64,000 nt of DNA from Prevotella sp. tf2-5 (GCF_900115435.1 NZ_FOWK01000001.1:248001-312000), one strand, 5' to 3'. Positions 50,967 to 60,672 are shown, counted from the stretch's first letter. Notes: generated by a model not told the origin, from the letters alone. Program-made: numbers and translations.

Positions 50967-50974
50967 TATATTTG
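50967..50974 (+). promoter_or_regulatory. -7 box of the secreted gene pair
   Basis: TATATTTG, 46 bases before the ATG at 51021; a GACTA lies just before it. Confidence 0.6.
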
Positions 50975-51020
50975 CAAAAATTAAGGCGTGTAACAAGTTA
51001 AACTAAAACCTATATATATT

Positions 51021-52052
51021 ATGAAGAAAACTATTTTTACCTTAGCAATGCTGTGTTGCACCATCGTGGGCAACGCACAAGTGACTGACGAACAGAGTGC
51101 CATCCTGCAGGTTGGTGACAACGCCCAGATCTTTTATGGAACCAACGCACTGGTAGAAGCATTGGAGGCAGCACCAGACCGTGGTGCCACCATCACCCTC
51201 TCATCAGGAACCTTCGCAGGCGGTACCATTACCAAATGCGTGAATATCTATGGTGCCGGCTGGGTAGAGCAGAAAGTTGCCAGAAACAACGACAATCCTT
51301 CTGACAACAGTATCCTGCCGACGATTCTCAGTTCTAAACTTACCATCAGCATTCCAGAAGAGCTGACGGCTCCTCACAACATCCATATTGAAGGACTCAG
51401 AACTGCCTACAGTATAGGATCTCATCTTTGTGATAAACCTATAGACGGACTGGAAATCATGAAATGCTATATAGTAGACTACAATACAGGCTTTCAATTT
51501 ACAGCAGAAAACAAGAACGTTGTTTTTACCCAGTGTTACCTTGATGCAGTATATGGTTTAGGTGACGCACTTATTCAAAATTGCGATATAATAAATGGTT
51601 GCAATATTACTTGTCTTAACGTTAACGAAAGCCATGTTGTGATTAATCATTGTATAGTAGGTGGTCATTACGGTTATGGCTCATCTTGCAAAGCACTTTT
51701 CACCAATAGTATGATTTGGGGTAATTACGGAATTGGCCCCAGCAGTACGGCCCGTAATTGCATGTTTAACATAGGAAGTATTTCCAATGTCGGCAGTGAA
51801 GACAATATTTTCAGTGTGGATTATAATCAGATTTTCGAAGATGCTACCAATATCAGTTACACCGATGCCCGCACCTTCAAGATCAAAGACGAACTGGTGG
51901 ATACCTACATGGGTGGCGATGGCACACAGATTGGCATCAACGGAGGTAACTACCCTTGGAACAAGGCGCCTCATACTCCACTGGTTACAGACTTGAAACT
52001 GGCGATTGACGGAACGAACCTGAAGGTGACCTACAATGCAGAGACGCGATAA
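51021..52052 (+). CDS. Secreted protein, probable right-handed beta-helix
   Basis: The 343-residue protein has a clear signal peptide (MKKTIFTLAMLCCTIVGNAQ). The mature part has regularly spaced short strands with N, G and C turns (NIHIEGLRTAYS, NKNVVFTQCYLDAVYG, NESHVVINHCIVGGHYG), which resembles a pectate-lyase-like beta helix. No catalytic residues were recognised. It lies 31 bases before a second secreted gene on one promoter that carries the candidate kelch/AraC operator. It may be a surface or extracellular glycan-binding protein. Confidence 0.65.
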   Translation: MKKTIFTLAMLCCTIVGNAQVTDEQSAILQVGDNAQIFYGTNALVEALEAAPDRGATITLSSGTFAGGTITKCVNIYGAGWVEQKVARNNDNPSDNSILPTILSSKLTISIPEELTAPHNIHIEGLRTAYSIGSHLCDKPIDGLEIMKCYIVDYNTGFQFTAENKNVVFTQCYLDAVYGLGDALIQNCDIINGCNITCLNVNESHVVINHCIVGGHYGYGSSCKALFTNSMIWGNYGIGPSSTARNCMFNIGSISNVGSEDNIFSVDYNQIFEDATNISYTDARTFKIKDELVDTYMGGDGTQIGINGGNYPWNKAPHTPLVTDLKLAIDGTNLKVTYNAETR

Positions 52053-52083
52053 GTAAGACATCACTCCATAAATACGCTAACAG

Positions 52084-53298
52084 ATGATAAAAGCAATCAA
52101 AGGAATGCTGTTAGCCGTGGTGATGATTATCAGCACTGCTGCTGCAGCACAAACAACCATCGCAGGAGGCGAGTACTGGATAGACGGTACGATAGATGCA
52201 TGTCAGGCGTTATCGTCGGGTGCTTCTATTGACATCAGTGCCCTCCAGCCCGGTCTGCACACACTCACCGTGCGTGTGAAAGACAGCAACGGGCTGTGGA
52301 GCAACCAGGTGGCGCGCATCTTCTTCGTATCACCTCCGGGACGCACCGATGCCACCAGCGTGACAGCCTGCGAATACTGGCTGGACGGTGTGAAGAAGCC
52401 GGCATACACCACGCTCAATATACAGACCATCGATATCAGCAGCCTTACACCGGGACTCCATACTATTATGGTACGCGTGAAGGACGACCTCGGTATCTGG
52501 AGCAACCAGATGAGCCGTATCTTCTTCGTGTCACCTCCGGGACGTACCGACGCCACCAGCGTGACAGTCTGTGAATACTGGCTGGACGGTGTGAAGAAGT
52601 CGGAGTACACCACGCTCAACTCACAGGTCATCGACATCAGCGACCTAGCACCGGGTCTGCATAAGGTACTCGTGAGGGTGAAGGACGATCTCGGTATCTG
52701 GAGCAACCAGATGAGCCGTACGTTCTTTGTAGCTCCAGGTGCTCAGACCGATGCGACAACCATCACGAAACGGGAGTTCTGGCTGGACGGTGATATCGTT
52801 CACCGACAGACCATTGACGACACGCCTGCTGTCATCGACATCAGTGCGTTGGATGCCGGTCTACACATGATGACCATGCGTGTACAGGACGACAAGGGCA
52901 TCTGGAGCAACCAGATGGCTCGTTCCTTCTATGTGGCACCGCTGCCTGCGCCTACCGCCACGCTCGCCAGATACATGTACTGGATTGACAATGACAAAGA
53001 ACATGCCGTCACAGGTGACATCACGGACGACAGCGGACAGCTCGTCATCGACCTGGAGCCGCTGGCACTGGAGGATGGAGACCATACACTGACATGGCTG
53101 GTCGGTGACTCGAAAGGTGCGTGGAGCGAGAAAGTGATAGAGACCTTCACGGTTGTTACCACTGGCATCAACAATACCCGTATGCCGACTAACCTGCGGA
53201 ATGACAACTGGTACGACCTGTCCGGTCGTAAACTCAACGGAATGCCCACCCGTCCCGGCATCTATATCAACAACGGTCGGAAGATTGTTGTTAAATAA
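52084..53298 (+). CDS. Secreted repeat protein, five modules of exactly 67 residues
   Basis: A signal peptide (ending TAAAAQ) is followed by five modules beginning at 52171, 52372, 52573, 52774 and 52975, each exactly 201 bases apart. Each module has a YWLDG-type start, DISxLxPGLH, V(R)VKDDxGIWSNQ and FFV. The modules resemble immunoglobulin-like beta domains. The C-terminus (WYDLSGRKLNGMPTRPGIYI) looks like the short sorting-type tail common on exported Bacteroidetes proteins. Modules 2 and 3 are nearly identical in DNA, which points to recent duplication. The function is unknown; adhesion or ligand binding is possible. Confidence 0.75.
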   Translation: MIKAIKGMLLAVVMIISTAAAAQTTIAGGEYWIDGTIDACQALSSGASIDISALQPGLHTLTVRVKDSNGLWSNQVARIFFVSPPGRTDATSVTACEYWLDGVKKPAYTTLNIQTIDISSLTPGLHTIMVRVKDDLGIWSNQMSRIFFVSPPGRTDATSVTVCEYWLDGVKKSEYTTLNSQVIDISDLAPGLHKVLVRVKDDLGIWSNQMSRTFFVAPGAQTDATTITKREFWLDGDIVHRQTIDDTPAVIDISALDAGLHMMTMRVQDDKGIWSNQMARSFYVAPLPAPTATLARYMYWIDNDKEHAVTGDITDDSGQLVIDLEPLALEDGDHTLTWLVGDSKGAWSEKVIETFTVVTTGINNTRMPTNLRNDNWYDLSGRKLNGMPTRPGIYINNGRKIVVK

Positions 53299-53320
53299 AA
53301 ATACCCCGAGGAAAATAACG

Positions 53321-53349
53321 GGCGGCAGGAGCAAGAGGCTTCTGCCGCC
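53321..53349 (+). terminator. Terminator after the secreted gene pair
   Basis: GGCGGCAG and CTGCCGCC enclose a 13-base loop, followed by ATTTTTAT. It closes the inserted cassette before the argD promoter. Confidence 0.75.
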
Positions 53350-53401
53350 ATTTTTATATAAAAAGATGACAAAAACATGAGGATATCTGAGAATTTTACC
53401 G

Positions 53402-53409
53402 TACCTTTG
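53402..53409 (+). promoter_or_regulatory. -7 box of the argD operon
   Basis: TACCTTTG, 29 bases before argD. Confidence 0.6.
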
Positions 53410-53438
53410 CATCGTTATTTATAAATAAGGTATTAGAC

Positions 53439-54575
53439 ATGAAACTATTTGACGTATATCCCCTGTTTGACGTAAATATCGTGAAGGGACAGGGTTGTAA
53501 GGTTTGGGACGACAAAGGAGTGGAGTACCTTGACCTGTATGGCGGTCATGCCGTCATCAGTATCGGGCATTCCCACCCTCATTATATCCAGAAAGTAACG
53601 GAACAGTTGAACAAGATAGGATTCTATTCCAATTCCGTCATCAATAAGCTACAGGTGGAGCTTGCCGAGCGTCTGGGGAGGATCAGCGGCTACAACGACT
53701 ACCAGTTGTTTCTCATCAACAGTGGAGCTGAGGCGAATGAGAATGCCTTGAAACTTGCTTCATTCACCAATGGACGTACCCGCGTACTCTCTGCAGAAAA
53801 AGCATTCCATGGAAGGACCAGTCTTGCCGTGGAGGTGACGAACAATCCGAAGATTATCGCCCCCATCAACAACAACGGTCATGTCACCTATCTGCCCATA
53901 AACGACCTGCCAGCCTGGGAGAAGGAGCTACAGAAGGGAGATGTCTGCGCCGTCATCTTAGAGTGTATCCAAGGGGTGGGCGGCATCAAACTCGCTACGA
54001 AGGAGTTTGCACAAGGACTACAGAAACTCTGCAAGGAGCATAACACTGTCCTAATCTGCGATGAGATACAGTGTGGCTACGGACGAAGTGGTAAGTTCTT
54101 CGCCCACCAATGGCTAGACATCAAACCCGACATCATCACTGTGGCAAAAGGTATTGCCAATGGTTTTCCAATGGCAGGTGTACTTATCAGCCCCGATTTC
54201 AAGCCCGTCTATGGACAGTTAGGAACAACCTTTGGCGGTAACCACCTTGCCTGTGCGGCAGCCCTTTCCGTACTGGATGTCTTTGAACAGGAAGGTCTGG
54301 TGGAGAATGCCCGCATTGTCGGAGATTATTTGATAGAGCAACTGAAGGCTATTGATAGTCCGCATATTCAAGATATCCGTGGTCGTGGATTGATGATTGG
54401 TATTGACTTGGATATTCCCCAAAAGGATATCCGCCAGCCACTCATCTATCAAGAGCACTGTTTTACTGGTTGTGCGGGTACGAATATCCTACGTCTGCTT
54501 CCCCCATTGTGTCTGAGTAAGGCAGAGGCAGACCTGTTTATCGAAAAACTAAAGAAAGTATTAGCATCATTATGA
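53439..54575 (+). CDS. argD: N-acylornithine aminotransferase ArgD
   Basis: The 378-residue product is a class III PLP aminotransferase. It has GAEANENALKLA, the FHGRTS motif, ICDEIQCGYGRSG with the cofactor aspartate, and the PLP lysine in ITVAKGIANGFPM. It transfers an amino group to the acylated glutamate semialdehyde. The stop overlaps proC (ATGA). Whether acetyl or succinyl substrate is used cannot be read from this sequence; the linked carbamoyltransferase suggests succinyl. Confidence 0.94.
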   Translation: MKLFDVYPLFDVNIVKGQGCKVWDDKGVEYLDLYGGHAVISIGHSHPHYIQKVTEQLNKIGFYSNSVINKLQVELAERLGRISGYNDYQLFLINSGAEANENALKLASFTNGRTRVLSAEKAFHGRTSLAVEVTNNPKIIAPINNNGHVTYLPINDLPAWEKELQKGDVCAVILECIQGVGGIKLATKEFAQGLQKLCKEHNTVLICDEIQCGYGRSGKFFAHQWLDIKPDIITVAKGIANGFPMAGVLISPDFKPVYGQLGTTFGGNHLACAAALSVLDVFEQEGLVENARIVGDYLIEQLKAIDSPHIQDIRGRGLMIGIDLDIPQKDIRQPLIYQEHCFTGCAGTNILRLLPPLCLSKAEADLFIEKLKKVLASL

Positions 54576-55351
54576 AAATAGCAATGATAGGTGCCGGTGC
54601 CATGGGTGGTGCAACGGTAGAAGGGCTCATTAAGGGTGAACGCTTCAAAAACGAAGATATTACAGTAGCAGACCCATCACAACAAGTGTTGGAGAAATTT
54701 GCCAGACAGAGTGTGTCAGTAACTACCGACAATCAGATGGCGGCACAAGATGCCGACATTGTCTGTGTCTGTGTAAAACCATGGCTGGTAGAGCAAGTGC
54801 TGACAGGTATCAAAGAGGTATTGAATCCTCAAAAGCAGATACTCATCGTCATTGCCGCTGGTGTTTCTTCTGCGAAAATCAAGGAATGGTTACCTGACTG
54901 TCCTCCTTTATTCCTGATGATTCCCAATATCGCCATCGCCCAACTTGCCTCTATGACCTTTATCGTTCCCTGTGACGCTGTGACACAACAGCAAACAGAA
55001 CTAGTAAAGAATATCTTTGATGAGATGGGGCAGACCATCATCACCGACGAGCAGCACCTTGCCGCAGGCACAACATTAGCATCTTGTGGTATCGCCTATG
55101 CCATGCGTTATATCCGTGCTGCCTCAGAAGGAGGTGTAGAGTTAGGTTTTAAGGCTGACGATGCGAAACAGATTGTGATGCAGACCATGAAGGGTGCTGT
55201 AGAGTTATTGCAGTCTAGCGGTCTACATCCCGAGGCAGCCATCGACCTTGTAACAACCCCTGGCGGTGTCACGATCAAGGGACTCAACGAGATGGAACAT
55301 GCAGGATTCACATCCGCTGTGATTCGAGGATTAAAAGCAGGAGCGAAATGA
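54572..55351 (+). CDS. proC: Pyrroline-5-carboxylate reductase
   Basis: The 259-residue product starts with the NAD(P)-binding IAMIGAGAMGGATVEGL. It has VCVKPWLVEQVL, MIPNIA and the C-terminal signature TPGGVTIKGLNEMEHAGF with following ALxS-like helix. It makes proline, the last step of the pathway begun by proB and proA further along this strand. It is coupled to argD by an ATGA overlap. Confidence 0.95.
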   Translation: MKIAMIGAGAMGGATVEGLIKGERFKNEDITVADPSQQVLEKFARQSVSVTTDNQMAAQDADIVCVCVKPWLVEQVLTGIKEVLNPQKQILIVIAAGVSSAKIKEWLPDCPPLFLMIPNIAIAQLASMTFIVPCDAVTQQQTELVKNIFDEMGQTIITDEQHLAAGTTLASCGIAYAMRYIRAASEGGVELGFKADDAKQIVMQTMKGAVELLQSSGLHPEAAIDLVTTPGGVTIKGLNEMEHAGFTSAVIRGLKAGAK

Positions 55352-55382
55352 ATTAATTGTTGAATGTTTAGAGTTTAGAGAT

Positions 55383-55940
55383 ATGGATGAGCAACTAAGA
55401 CAAATTGGGGAACGGCTACGTGGACTACGTGACGTACTTGACATCCCCGTCAGTGAGATGGCAGAAACCATTGGTATCTCCACAGAGAAGTATGAGAAGA
55501 TAGAGGCTGGTGAGATGGATATCACTATTTCCAACTTGATGAAAATTGCACGTAAATACGGTGTGTCTACGGAAGAGCTGATCTTTGCGGAGTCACCGCA
55601 CATGACATCGTACTACGTGACACGCAAAGGACAAGGGATGTCCATTGAGCGTACCAAAGCGTACAAGTACCAGAGCCTCGTAGGTGGCTTTGTTGGCCAC
55701 AAAGCTGATGTCTTCATCGTCACTGTAGAGCCCAAGCCCGGTGCTCGTACCATTTATAAGAACACCCATTCCGGACAAGAGTTCAACATGGTCCTGGAAG
55801 GAGCGATGGAGCTCTATATCGGGGGAAAGACCATTGTCCTTGAGGAAGGCGACAGCATCTATTTCGACTCCACCAAGCCCCACGGCATGCTAGCCATTGG
55901 CAACAAGGCGGTGAAGTTCCTCGCATTTACAGTAGAATAA
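55383..55940 (+). CDS. XRE-cupin transcriptional regulator
   Basis: The 185-residue protein joins an N-terminal XRE helix-turn-helix (about 6-65, with VSEMAETIGISTEKYEKIEAG) to a C-terminal cupin domain (about 110-185, with NTHSGQEFNMVLEGAMELYIGG and YFDSTKPHGMLAIG). Such regulators sense a small ligand in the cupin barrel. It stands 10 bases before an acyl-CoA synthetase gene and probably controls it. A short AGTTTAG-type repeat precedes it. Confidence 0.9.
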   Translation: MDEQLRQIGERLRGLRDVLDIPVSEMAETIGISTEKYEKIEAGEMDITISNLMKIARKYGVSTEELIFAESPHMTSYYVTRKGQGMSIERTKAYKYQSLVGGFVGHKADVFIVTVEPKPGARTIYKNTHSGQEFNMVLEGAMELYIGGKTIVLEEGDSIYFDSTKPHGMLAIGNKAVKFLAFTVE

Positions 55941-55950
55941 CACAAAGACT

Positions 55951-57630
55951 ATGATAGAAAGATTTTTGAAGCAGACCAGCTTCTCCTCAGTGGAGGATTA
56001 CAACAAACATTTGGAGTTCATCATCCCAGAGAACTTCAACTTCGCCTATGACGTGATGGACGAATGGGCAAAAGAAAAGCCCGACGGACTTGCCTTGCTT
56101 TGGACCAATGACCAAGGTGAGGAGATTCGTACAACCTTTGCTCAGTTAAAGGAGCAGACTGATCAGGCTGCCTCTTATCTGCAGTCATTAGGTATCGGCA
56201 AAAACGACCCCGTAATGCTTATCCTGAAACGTCGTTATGAATGGTGGATCGTTATGCTCGCCCTACATAAGATAGGAGCTATCGTCATCCCTGCCACCCA
56301 CATGTTGACCAAGCATGATATTGTCTATCGCAATACCCGTGCCTCTGTCAAGGCGATTATCTGTGTAGATGACACATACGTCACAGAACAGATCAAGCTT
56401 GCTATCCCCGAGAGTCCGACAGTAAAGAATGTCCTAGTAGTAGGAGAAGCTATAGACACTATAGGTACTGTAGGAACTGTCACCTGGCACGATTATCTGA
56501 AAGAGGTCGAACAGGCTCCGAAATTTGTCAAGCCCACCTTTGTCAATGACAATGACGACACCATGCTGATGTATTTCACCAGTGGTACCAGTGGTGAGCC
56601 TAAGATGGTTGCCCACGACTACCTCTATGCCATGGGGCACCTGACAACGGGCGTATTTTGGCATAATCTGCATGAAGGTTCCCTACATTTGACCGTTGCC
56701 GACACTGGATGGGGGAAGGCTGTATGGGGTAAGTTTTACGGGCAATGGTTCGCTGGTGCTACCGTCTTTGTCTTTGACCATGAGAAGTTTAACGCGGACA
56801 CGTTACTCCGCCAGATTGAAAAATATCATGTCACCTCTTTCTGTGCTCCTCCTACTATCTACCGTTTCATGATTCGTGAGGATTTGTCGAAATACGATCT
56901 CTCCTCATTGGAGTATTGTACCACTGCCGGTGAGGCACTGAATCCCGCTGTCTTTGATAAATTCAAGGAGAAGACAGGTATTCAGATGATGGAAGGTTTT
57001 GGACAGACAGAGACAACCATGACACTTGGAACCTTCCCATGGATGAAGCCTAAACCTGGAAGTATGGGTATTCCTAATGCACAATATGATATTGACCTTC
57101 TACGTGCCGATGGTACTCCTTGCGAGGACGGTGAAAAAGGAGAGATTGTCGTACGGGTAGGTGACCAAAAGCCTATCGGACTCTTCAAGGAATACTACCG
57201 TGACCGGGAATTGACAAAGGAAGCATGGCATGATGGCATCTACCATACAGGTGATATGGCATGGCGTGACGAAGACGGCTACTACTGGTTTGAGGGACGT
57301 ATTGACGATGTCATCAAATCAAGTGGCTACCGCATTGGCCCGTTTGAGGTAGAGAGTGCTCTCATGACACATCCTGCTGTGGTAGAATGTGCGATTACAG
57401 GTGTCCCCGATGACATCCGTGGCATGGTGGTAAAAGCCACCGTCGTCTTAGGCAAGGAATGGAAAGACAAGGCTGGTGACGACTTGGTGAAAGAGTTACA
57501 GCAACATGTCAAGAAAGAGACTGCTCCTTATAAATATCCTCGTATCGTCGAGTTCGTTGATGAGCTGCCAAAGACGATTAGTGGTAAGATCCGCCGAGTA
57601 GAGATTCGTAATAAAGACAAGAAGCAATGA
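55951..57630 (+). CDS. AMP-forming acyl-CoA synthetase
   Basis: The 559-residue protein has the adenylate-forming motifs YFTSGTSGEPKM (P-loop), GFGQTETT, YHTGDMAWRDEDGYYWFEGR and the lysine motif PKTISGKIRR. Its length and arrangement resemble medium-chain or acetyl-type synthetases. It activates a carboxylic acid to its CoA ester with ATP; the substrate is not evident. The preceding XRE-cupin gene may sense that acid. The stop overlaps proB (ATGA), so it is coupled to proline synthesis genes. Confidence 0.88.
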   Translation: MIERFLKQTSFSSVEDYNKHLEFIIPENFNFAYDVMDEWAKEKPDGLALLWTNDQGEEIRTTFAQLKEQTDQAASYLQSLGIGKNDPVMLILKRRYEWWIVMLALHKIGAIVIPATHMLTKHDIVYRNTRASVKAIICVDDTYVTEQIKLAIPESPTVKNVLVVGEAIDTIGTVGTVTWHDYLKEVEQAPKFVKPTFVNDNDDTMLMYFTSGTSGEPKMVAHDYLYAMGHLTTGVFWHNLHEGSLHLTVADTGWGKAVWGKFYGQWFAGATVFVFDHEKFNADTLLRQIEKYHVTSFCAPPTIYRFMIREDLSKYDLSSLEYCTTAGEALNPAVFDKFKEKTGIQMMEGFGQTETTMTLGTFPWMKPKPGSMGIPNAQYDIDLLRADGTPCEDGEKGEIVVRVGDQKPIGLFKEYYRDRELTKEAWHDGIYHTGDMAWRDEDGYYWFEGRIDDVIKSSGYRIGPFEVESALMTHPAVVECAITGVPDDIRGMVVKATVVLGKEWKDKAGDDLVKELQQHVKKETAPYKYPRIVEFVDELPKTISGKIRRVEIRNKDKKQ

Positions 57631-58403
57631 GACAGCGTATCGTAGTGAAGGTAGGTTCCAACGTACTGACACGTCCTGATGGCAAACTCGATGTCACCCG
57701 TATGTCGGCATTGGTCGACCAGATTGCCTGGCTGCGTCAGCAAGACTATGAGGTGATACTGGTCTCCTCTGGTGCAATGGCATCTGGGCGAGGAGAACTG
57801 AAAGTCGACCATGACATGGATTCTGTAGAGCAGCGACAACTCTTCTCCGCGCTTGGACAGGCGAAACTCATTGGACTTTATTACGACTTGTTCAGGGAAT
57901 ATCACATGCATGTAGGACAAGTGCTCACCATGAAGGAGAATTTCGAACCTGGTGAGCAGTACGAAAACCAACGTGCCTGTATGACCGTCATGTTGGAGAA
58001 TGACGTATTACCTATTGTCAACGAGAATGACACTGTCAGTGTCACTGAGTTGATGTTTACCGATAATGACGAGTTGTCAGGACTTATCGCACGTATGATG
58101 AATGCTGATACACTGGTCCTGCTCTCCAATATTGATGGTATTTACACCGGACATCCCGATGACCCAGCATCGCAACTGATTCGTAATGTAGAGCCAGGTA
58201 CAGATCTCAGTCAGTATATTCAAGCAGAGAAGAGTGCTTTTGGACGCGGGGGGATGCATTCCAAATATATGACGGCATGTAAGATTTCCCAAGATGGTAT
58301 CCGTGTCATTATTGCCAATGGCGAGCGTGACAATATCCTGATTGACTTGGTACAACATCCGCAAGAAATACCACACACTGAATTTTTAGCCAAACAACTA
58401 TGA
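57627..58403 (+). CDS. proB: Glutamate 5-kinase without PUA domain
   Basis: The 258-residue product has the amino acid kinase fold: [31 protein letters not shown] and [11 protein letters not shown], with [13 protein letters not shown] near the end. It phosphorylates glutamate for proline synthesis. The E. coli form has a C-terminal PUA domain of about 100 residues; this one ends after the kinase, as in other Bacteroidales. It overlaps the genes on both sides by four bases. Confidence 0.95.
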   Translation: MRQRIVVKVGSNVLTRPDGKLDVTRMSALVDQIAWLRQQDYEVILVSSGAMASGRGELKVDHDMDSVEQRQLFSALGQAKLIGLYYDLFREYHMHVGQVLTMKENFEPGEQYENQRACMTVMLENDVLPIVNENDTVSVTELMFTDNDELSGLIARMMNADTLVLLSNIDGIYTGHPDDPASQLIRNVEPGTDLSQYIQAEKSAFGRGGMHSKYMTACKISQDGIRVIIANGERDNILIDLVQHPQEIPHTEFLAKQL

Positions 58404-59647
58404 ATCTGACAGAAGCCTTTAAAAATGTCAAAGCTGCAAGTAAAGGACTTGCACGACTCACTGACACACAACGAAACGAGATTCTTCTCGCTGTTGCAGA
58501 TGCAATCGTGGACTACAAAGAACGTATCCTTGCTGCCAATGAGAAAGACTTGGCGAAGATGGATCCCAAGAATCCCCTTTATGACCGTCTGCAACTAACA
58601 GAGAAACGGCTCGATGATATTGCTGACGACATGCGCAATGTCGCCTCACTACCTAGTCCCTTAGGACATGTTACGAAAAAAAAGACACTGCCAAACGGTT
58701 TGCGACTTTGTCGGGTATCCGTTCCCTTTGGAGTGATCGGCATGATTTATGAGGCACGCCCTAATGTAACCTACGACGTGTTCTCGCTTTGTTTTAAAAG
58801 CGGTAATGCCTGTGTATTGAAAGGGGGCAGCGATGCAGACCTGTCGAATCAGGCATCTGTGGAACTGATTCATGAGGTCTTGGAACGTTTTGATGTGAAC
58901 CCCGATGTCGTTACCTTATTGCCCGCCACCCACGAGGCTACTGGCGAGATGTTGAATGCCGTCGGATATATTGACCTTTGTATCCCGAGAGGCGGTCGCC
59001 GTCTGATTGACTTTGTCCGTGACACTGCCCGTATTCCCGTCATCGAGACAGGAGCAGGCGTTGTCAATACCTATTTCGACAAGGATGCCGACTTAGAGAT
59101 GGGTAAAGCGATCGTATGCAATGCGAAAACCCGTCGTGTCAGTGTCTGTAACGCCCTTGACTGTCTCATTATCCATGAGAAGCGACTGGGTGATCTGGTG
59201 AAGTTGATGAAACCATTGCATGACCATAAGGTCACGCTCTATGCTGATGCTCCTTCTTATCAGATACTAACAGGACACTATCCGAGTATCTTGCTTCGTC
59301 CTGCCACCGAGGATTCTTTTGGTACGGAGTTCATGGACTATAAGATGGCTATTAAGACCGTTACCTCTCTTGATGAAGCATTGGCGCATATCGACCAATA
59401 TGGTTCGGGACATAGTGAAGCCATCATCACGCAGAATGAAGAGAGCGCAAGGATTTTCCAGCAGCAGGTAGATGCTGCCTGTGTCTATTGGAATGCTCCG
59501 ACATCCTTCACAGATGGTGCTCAGTTCGGACTGGGTGCAGAGATTGGTATCTCCACTCAAAAACTTGGTCCTCGTGGTCCTATGGCACTTGAGGAAATCA
59601 CCACTTATAAATGGTTAATCGAAGGCGAAGGACAAACACGCCCCTGA
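58400..59647 (+). CDS. proA: Glutamate-5-semialdehyde dehydrogenase
   Basis: The 415-residue product is a ProA-type aldehyde dehydrogenase. It has [31 protein letters not shown], the [10 protein letters not shown] stretch and the catalytic cysteine in [12 protein letters not shown]. It reduces the product of ProB. The start overlaps proB by four bases. Its 3' end is followed within 36 bases by argF'. Confidence 0.96.
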   Translation: MNLTEAFKNVKAASKGLARLTDTQRNEILLAVADAIVDYKERILAANEKDLAKMDPKNPLYDRLQLTEKRLDDIADDMRNVASLPSPLGHVTKKKTLPNGLRLCRVSVPFGVIGMIYEARPNVTYDVFSLCFKSGNACVLKGGSDADLSNQASVELIHEVLERFDVNPDVVTLLPATHEATGEMLNAVGYIDLCIPRGGRRLIDFVRDTARIPVIETGAGVVNTYFDKDADLEMGKAIVCNAKTRRVSVCNALDCLIIHEKRLGDLVKLMKPLHDHKVTLYADAPSYQILTGHYPSILLRPATEDSFGTEFMDYKMAIKTVTSLDEALAHIDQYGSGHSEAIITQNEESARIFQQQVDAACVYWNAPTSFTDGAQFGLGAEIGISTQKLGPRGPMALEEITTYKWLIEGEGQTRP

Positions 59648-59682
59648 TTCGAAATATCGGAATAACGAAATATCTACAATAT

Positions 59683-60645
59683 ATGAAAACCTTTATTAAC
59701 GTAGAAGACATTGGTCCTCTGGAGAAAGCACTCGCAGAGGCACAAGAGATTAAGAACGATCGTTTTAAATATCAGCATTTAGGTAAGAACAAGACCTTGA
59801 TGATGATATTCTTCAATAACTCCCTGCGTACCCGTTTGTCCACACAGAAGGCTGCCATGAATCTCGGTATGAACGTCATCGTGCTTGACGTGAATGCCGG
59901 TGCATGGAAACTGGAGACAGAGCGAGGTGTCATTATGGATGGTGACAAGAGCGAGCATCTGTTGGAGGCCATCCCCGTAATGGGCTGTTATTGTGATATG
60001 ATCGGGGTACGCTCCTTTGCAGGACTGACAGACCGTGAGTACGACTATGCTGAGACCGTCCTGAACCAGTTTATTAAATACAGTGGTAAGCCTGTCTTTG
60101 CCATGGAGACGGCGACCGTCCATCCCCTTCAGGCTTTTGCCGACTTGATAACAATTGAAGAATATAAAACTGTCAAGCGCCCCAAGGTCGTACTGAGCTG
60201 GGCACCCCATTGCCGTGCCTTGCCACAGGCAGTCCCCAACTCTTTCGCCCAGTGGATGAATGCCGCAGATGTCGATTTCGTCATCACCCACCCAGAGGGC
60301 TACGAACTGGATCCCAGATTTGTGGGGAAGGCGCGTGTGGAATACGACCAGAAGAAAGCTTTTGAGGGAGCCGACTTTATTTATGCGAAGAACTGGAGTA
60401 ATCCAGGTGTGACAAATCCCGCTGACTATGGTAAAATCACTTCCAAGGACATGTCATGGACGGTGGATACTGAGCATATGTCATGGACCAACAACGGTAA
60501 GTTTATGCACTGCCTCCCTGTCCGTCGTGGTCTTATCGTAACCGATGATGTCATCGAGAGTCCGAACAGTATCGTGATTCCCGAGGCGGCAAACCGTGAG
60601 ATCAGTTGCTCAGTAGTGATCAAGAGAATGCTGGAAACCTTATAA
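59683..60645 (+). CDS. argF': N-succinylornithine-type carbamoyltransferase
   Basis: I start at the ATG at 59683 (MKTFINVEDIG), since the upstream frame runs into proA. The 320-residue product matches the Bacteroides fragilis N-succinylornithine carbamoyltransferase closely: SLRTRLSTQKAA for carbamoyl phosphate, LETERGVIMDG, HCLPVRRG and IPEAANREIS. Position 90, which sets acetyl versus succinyl specificity, is serine here (MDGDKSEHLL), where the B. fragilis enzyme has proline. It carbamoylates succinylated ornithine on the way to arginine. Confidence 0.93.
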   Translation: MKTFINVEDIGPLEKALAEAQEIKNDRFKYQHLGKNKTLMMIFFNNSLRTRLSTQKAAMNLGMNVIVLDVNAGAWKLETERGVIMDGDKSEHLLEAIPVMGCYCDMIGVRSFAGLTDREYDYAETVLNQFIKYSGKPVFAMETATVHPLQAFADLITIEEYKTVKRPKVVLSWAPHCRALPQAVPNSFAQWMNAADVDFVITHPEGYELDPRFVGKARVEYDQKKAFEGADFIYAKNWSNPGVTNPADYGKITSKDMSWTVDTEHMSWTNNGKFMHCLPVRRGLIVTDDVIESPNSIVIPEAANREISCSVVIKRMLETL

Positions 60646-60672
60646 CCAGCAAACGCAAACCAACGAATCGTC

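Noticed and set aside
52171..53175. CRISPR-like regular spacing in the secreted repeat gene
   Set aside because: The period is 201 bases and in frame; these are protein modules, not short repeats with spacers.
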